Source: Blautia sp. MSJ-9
Lineage (GTDB): Bacteria > Bacillota > Clostridia > Lachnospirales > Lachnospiraceae
NCBI RefSeq assembly: GCF_018919065.1
Contig: NZ_JAHLQG010000052.1
Location: 17,230 to 81,229 of the forward strand
DNA: 64,000 bases
Direction: 5' to 3'
The stretch's first letter is position 1. Every line of letters begins with the position of its first letter. Made by a program: the position numbers and the translations under genes. Under the pieces are notes generated by a model, which did not search any database, was not told the origin of the DNA, and saw only the letters and a program-made list of their open reading frames with translations. This document shows positions 61,672 to 64,000 of the stretch, one piece after another.

Positions 61672-61732
61672 AAAATCATCCGCTTCGCTACTTGCTCATA
61701 ACCAAATAACTGCTCCGCAGTTGTGGTTAAAC
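61672..61732. repeat. Short dispersed repeat, family 2, copy 2
   Basis: AAAATCATCCGCTTCG...CATAACCAAATAACTGC-TCCGCAGTT...GGTTAAAC corresponds to 43070-43132 with a few substitutions, including the AACTGC/GCAGTT mini-hairpin. Confidence 0.6.
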
Positions 61733-61744
61733 AAATTATATTCT

Positions 61745-62221
61745 CTATTTTCCCAGATATTCAGTAAGAACCCGTACAATAAATTTATGATCATCCATAT
61801 GATACAGATTAGAAACAGTAAGTACTGCCACCATCTCTCCTGTCTTTAAACGAATAGGAAATCCGCCACCTACAAAAATAAATTTCTCTTTTGCAAGTCC
61901 ATGCACTTCTACAGTTTCTCCTGAAATAGCTTCCAGTGCCCATGCACCTAATGATGATCTTTCGAAATAAGAGACTGTATTAAATTTCCGTTCCATCCAG
62001 TTCTGATTGATGTGATTTGTACCATCTGTCAAATGCTGATATATGATCGTACCGTTCAATCTTCTGATTGCTACTGCAAGCTGCATGTTTTCTGCATATA
62101 TCTTATCTGTAATAAAACGTCCCAGATCCAGCGCATCTTTATTGGAAAAATGATCAAAACGCAGTTCCTTTTCCTGCTCTTCTGTCATCTTTTTTATTTC
62201 TTCATAATTCACTTCGCTCAT
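61745..62221 (-). CDS. UPF0303/HbpS-like (GlcG domain) protein
   Basis: This 158-residue protein of the heme-binding HbpS/GlcG fold belongs to the UPF0303 branch. Landmarks: FITDKIYAENMQLAVAIRRLNG, FERSSLGAWALEAISGE, and a C-terminal GGGFPIRLKTGEMVAVLTVSN. Family members bind small molecules or heme, but no reaction is established. It lies 15 bases after the aldo/keto reductase gene and is co-transcribed with it; a terminator follows. GlcG-type genes often sit in sugar or polyol cassettes, which fits the neighbouring LacI regulator fragment. Confidence 0.88.
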   Translation of the reverse strand: MSEVNYEEIKKMTEEQEKELRFDHFSNKDALDLGRFITDKIYAENMQLAVAIRRLNGTIIYQHLTDGTNHINQNWMERKFNTVSYFERSSLGAWALEAISGETVEVHGLAKEKFIFVGGGFPIRLKTGEMVAVLTVSNLYHMDDHKFIVRVLTEYLGK

Positions 62222-62235
62222 ATTTCTGCCCCTTC

Positions 62236-63213
62236 TTATCCTACATGGCGCTCAAATCTCTGGAATCCAAGAATCTCCTCAATTCTGTCCATCGCATCCT
62301 GCGGGATGACAAGTCCGCTGGCTTTTAAATTATTTTCCAGCTGAGATGGCTTACTTGCTCCTGCAATAACACAGCTGATTTCCGGATGCTGCAGAATCCA
62401 TGCCATTGCAAGAATTGCCAGATTTGTTCCCAGGTCATCTGCTACTTTTGTAAGTTCATCAACAATAGCCAGATTTTTGTCTGTCAGCAGATCATTGATC
62501 TGTCTGTCGGCCTGGTGTGTTGCACGGGAACCTTCCGGATATGGCTGTCCTTTCTTATATTTTCCTGTCAGGAGTCCCTGTGACAGCGGGGAAAATGATG
62601 TAATGCCAATTCCATATTTTCTGCATGTTCCCATAATCTCATGTTCAATATATCTGTCTACCATATTATACTGTGGCTGAATTACTGAAATCGGATAAAG
62701 ACCAAGTTTATCAATAATCTTCTGCGCTTCTTCAATTCTTGCACTTCCCCATTCTTCACTGACACCATAATACAGCACTTTTCCCTGTGCAACCAGATCA
62801 CTCATTGCCCGAAGAGTTTCCTCCAAATCCGTATTTTCATCATAGCGGTGGCAATAATACAGATCCAGATAGTCCAGGTTCATATTCTTTAAAGACTGTT
62901 CACAGTTCTCCATGATATGTTTTCTGGAAAGTCCTCTGTCATTTACGCCATCACCTGTTGGAAAATATACCTTGCTTGAAATTACAAGCTCTTTTCGTGG
63001 ATAATCTTTCAGAATCTCTCCAAAAAATCTTTCTGCCGCACCACCGGAATAAGCGTCTGCACAGTCAAAAAAGTTAACTCCTTTTTCATAAGCAAGTTTC
63101 ACTGTTTCCTTTGCAACCTCTTCCTGTGCGCTGCCCTTCAGATCTGTCATCCAGCTTCCCAGCGCAATCTCACTGATCTTAAGTCCTGACTTTCCTACAT
63201 TACGATAATTCAT
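62236..63213 (-). CDS. Aldo/keto reductase (YghZ/Kv-beta type)
   Basis: This 325-residue TIM-barrel reductase has the catalytic set Asp in FDCADAYSGG, Tyr/Lys in ISSKVYFP and His in YYCHRYD. The start MNYRNVGKSGLKISEIALGSW and the C-terminal RATHQADRQINDLL region place it in the voltage-gated potassium channel beta/glyceraldehyde-3-phosphate reductase-like group. It is NADPH-dependent by family; the substrate is a small aldehyde or sugar. AAAGGAGG lies 8 bases before the ATG. The upstream region carries repeated CGTTTTCAT motifs near an AAACGTTT palindrome, typical LacI/GalR operators. Confidence 0.92.
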   Translation of the reverse strand: MNYRNVGKSGLKISEIALGSWMTDLKGSAQEEVAKETVKLAYEKGVNFFDCADAYSGGAAERFFGEILKDYPRKELVISSKVYFPTGDGVNDRGLSRKHIMENCEQSLKNMNLDYLDLYYCHRYDENTDLEETLRAMSDLVAQGKVLYYGVSEEWGSARIEEAQKIIDKLGLYPISVIQPQYNMVDRYIEHEIMGTCRKYGIGITSFSPLSQGLLTGKYKKGQPYPEGSRATHQADRQINDLLTDKNLAIVDELTKVADDLGTNLAILAMAWILQHPEISCVIAGASKPSQLENNLKASGLVIPQDAMDRIEEILGFQRFERHVG

Positions 63214-63243
63214 TGTTGTATCCTCCTTTAGGTAAATTTAGTT

Positions 63244-63279
63244 AAACGTTTTCATATTATTATAAAAATGCGTTTTCAT
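63244..63279. promoter_or_regulatory. Candidate LacI-type operators before the aldo/keto reductase gene
   Basis: The palindrome AAACGTTT (63244-63251) and two direct repeats CGTTTTCAT (63247-63255 and 63271-63279) lie 30-66 bases upstream of the start. LacI/GalR proteins bind palindromes with a central CG. The second copy lies in ATGCGTTTTCATT, also found at 61002-61014. Confidence 0.5.
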
Positions 63280-63333
63280 TGTTATGATACATAAAATATA
63301 TCACAGCTTTTCACGCATTTTTATCAGCATTTT

Positions 63334-63864
63334 TTATACCGTACTTCTCTCCATAATCTCATAAGGAAGTACAATATCTGTCAAAGGTTCTTTCTGTTCA
63401 ATGTGTCGGATCAGCATAAGCGCTGCCTGTTTTCCCATCTCATAAGCATCCTGTCTGACTGTAGTAATCTCTGGATTCAGATATTTTGAAATATAAATGT
63501 CATCAAACCCCATGACCTTTATGTCCTCTGGAATTTTCTTTCCCAGTTTCTGACAGATACTGACTGCTCCGATAGCCATAAGATCATTTCCACAGACAAT
63601 GCAGTCTATACCCGGATTTCTCTGCAGCAGAGTCATTGCTCCAATCTGTCCGGTCTCCACTGAAAATGTTCCGGGATAATGGAGCTTTTTGTCAAAATCA
63701 ATCCCAACTTCTTTCAACCCATCTACAAACCCATCATATCTCTCTCTGCTGGGTGACATGGAAATGTCCGCGGTGATATATGCAATCTTTTTGCACCCTT
63801 TTCCTGTAACATATTTAGCTACATCTTTCATTGCTGCATAATTATCAATCAAAACACTTCCCAT
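63334..63864 (-). pseudogene. Truncated LacI-family regulator (sensor half only)
   Basis: 176 residues remain, covering the second half of a LacI-type regulator: DNYAAMKDVAKYVTGKG, IAYITADISMSPSRERYDGF, CIVCGNDLMAIGAVSICQKLG and VMGFDDIYISKYLNPEITTVRQ. The HTH domain and the first ~140 residues are missing. Upstream of the ATG the frame hits a stop within 8 codons (at 63885-63887). The sequence from 63866 on is AT-rich and unlike a LacI gene. I infer interruption by an insertion whose other end lies outside the window. Without its DNA-binding part the protein cannot repress. Confidence 0.75.
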
Positions 63865-64000
63865 ATTTTGGTTCTTTTCTATTTAGTACCATAAAAGTGT
63901 AGTTGTTGGAGAGTAATTAACTCTGACAGCTGCACTTATTTTATTATAATATAGGGGAGTAATTGGTCTGACGTAGCTCTATTTGGATCATTGCATCCGT
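63865..64000. other. Edge of an apparent insertion in the LacI gene
   Basis: These 136 bases interrupt the LacI frame and carry short inverted motifs (GGAGAGTAATTAACTC and GGGGAGTAATTGG; AGTTAATTACTCT). No ORF is recognisable. It could be the end of an insertion sequence, but the other boundary is beyond the window. Confidence 0.35.

Overview
The window looks like a chromosome segment of a gut-type Clostridia, most likely a Lachnospiraceae. The evidence is strong Shine-Dalgarno sequences, occasional TTG/GTG starts, a moderately low GC content, and Firmicutes gene orders (tig-clpP-clpX-lon-engB and ecfA1-ecfA2-ecfT ... truA-rplM-rpsI). Most genes lie on the minus strand. No tRNA, rRNA, CRISPR array or intact prophage was seen.

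Layout. 1-6.5 kb: end of a DUF1846 gene, then a glycerophosphodiester/glycerol-3-phosphate uptake cluster (HAD phosphatase, UgpC-like ATPase, UgpA-like permease, GDPD). In it an in-frame deletion seems to have fused the start of ugpE to the end of ugpB. 6.7-10.5 kb: a large acidic secreted protein, a nitrilase-family amidase and a RelE-type toxin-antitoxin pair. 10.5-19.9 kb: an amino-sugar/galactoside cluster (galE, N-acetylhexosamine 1-kinase-like kinase, nucleotidyltransferase, two permeases, two paralogous binding proteins, AraC regulator) that resembles the lacto-N-biose/galacto-N-biose pathway but has no phosphorylase here. 20-24.6 kb: PhoR/PhoP-type two-component system and a Na/Pi cotransporter behind a candidate PHO box. 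24.7-28.5 kb: greA, a TetM-like GTPase fused to a Rae1/YacP-like NYN nuclease domain, and a small CGGC-type protein. 28.5-31.9 kb: a BtuFCD-like ABC operon behind a cobalamin riboswitch. 32-38 kb: a YtrA-type GntR/ABC operon, a patatin, an Fe-S aldo/keto reductase and an NSS transporter with a leader terminator.

38.1-41.1 kb is a graveyard of mobile DNA at the 3' end of rpsI. Imperfect copies of the rpsI terminus and terminator flank an RpiR remnant, an IS4-like transposase tail, a 28-residue hydrophobic peptide gene and a broken helix-turn-helix gene. 41.1-51.5 kb holds rpsI, rplM, truA and ecfT-A2-A1. The usually contiguous ecf-truA block is split by a 5-6 kb module: a GcvT/LigM-like methyltransferase, an MFS transporter, an NmrA-like reductase and a divergent PucR regulator. 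51.5-58 kb is the protein quality-control block (engB, lon, clpX, clpP, tig). 58-64 kb carries a DJ-1 protein, an M20 amidohydrolase, a CYTH protein, and a UPF0303/aldo-keto reductase pair next to a truncated LacI regulator at the window edge.

Several dispersed intergenic elements recur or fold on themselves: a roughly 143-bp family at 22.4 and 58.2 kb, a 160-bp terminal-inverted-repeat element at 20.0 kb with a half copy at 34.9 kb, a short family at 43.1 and 61.7 kb, and a 215-bp palindrome at 59.1 kb.
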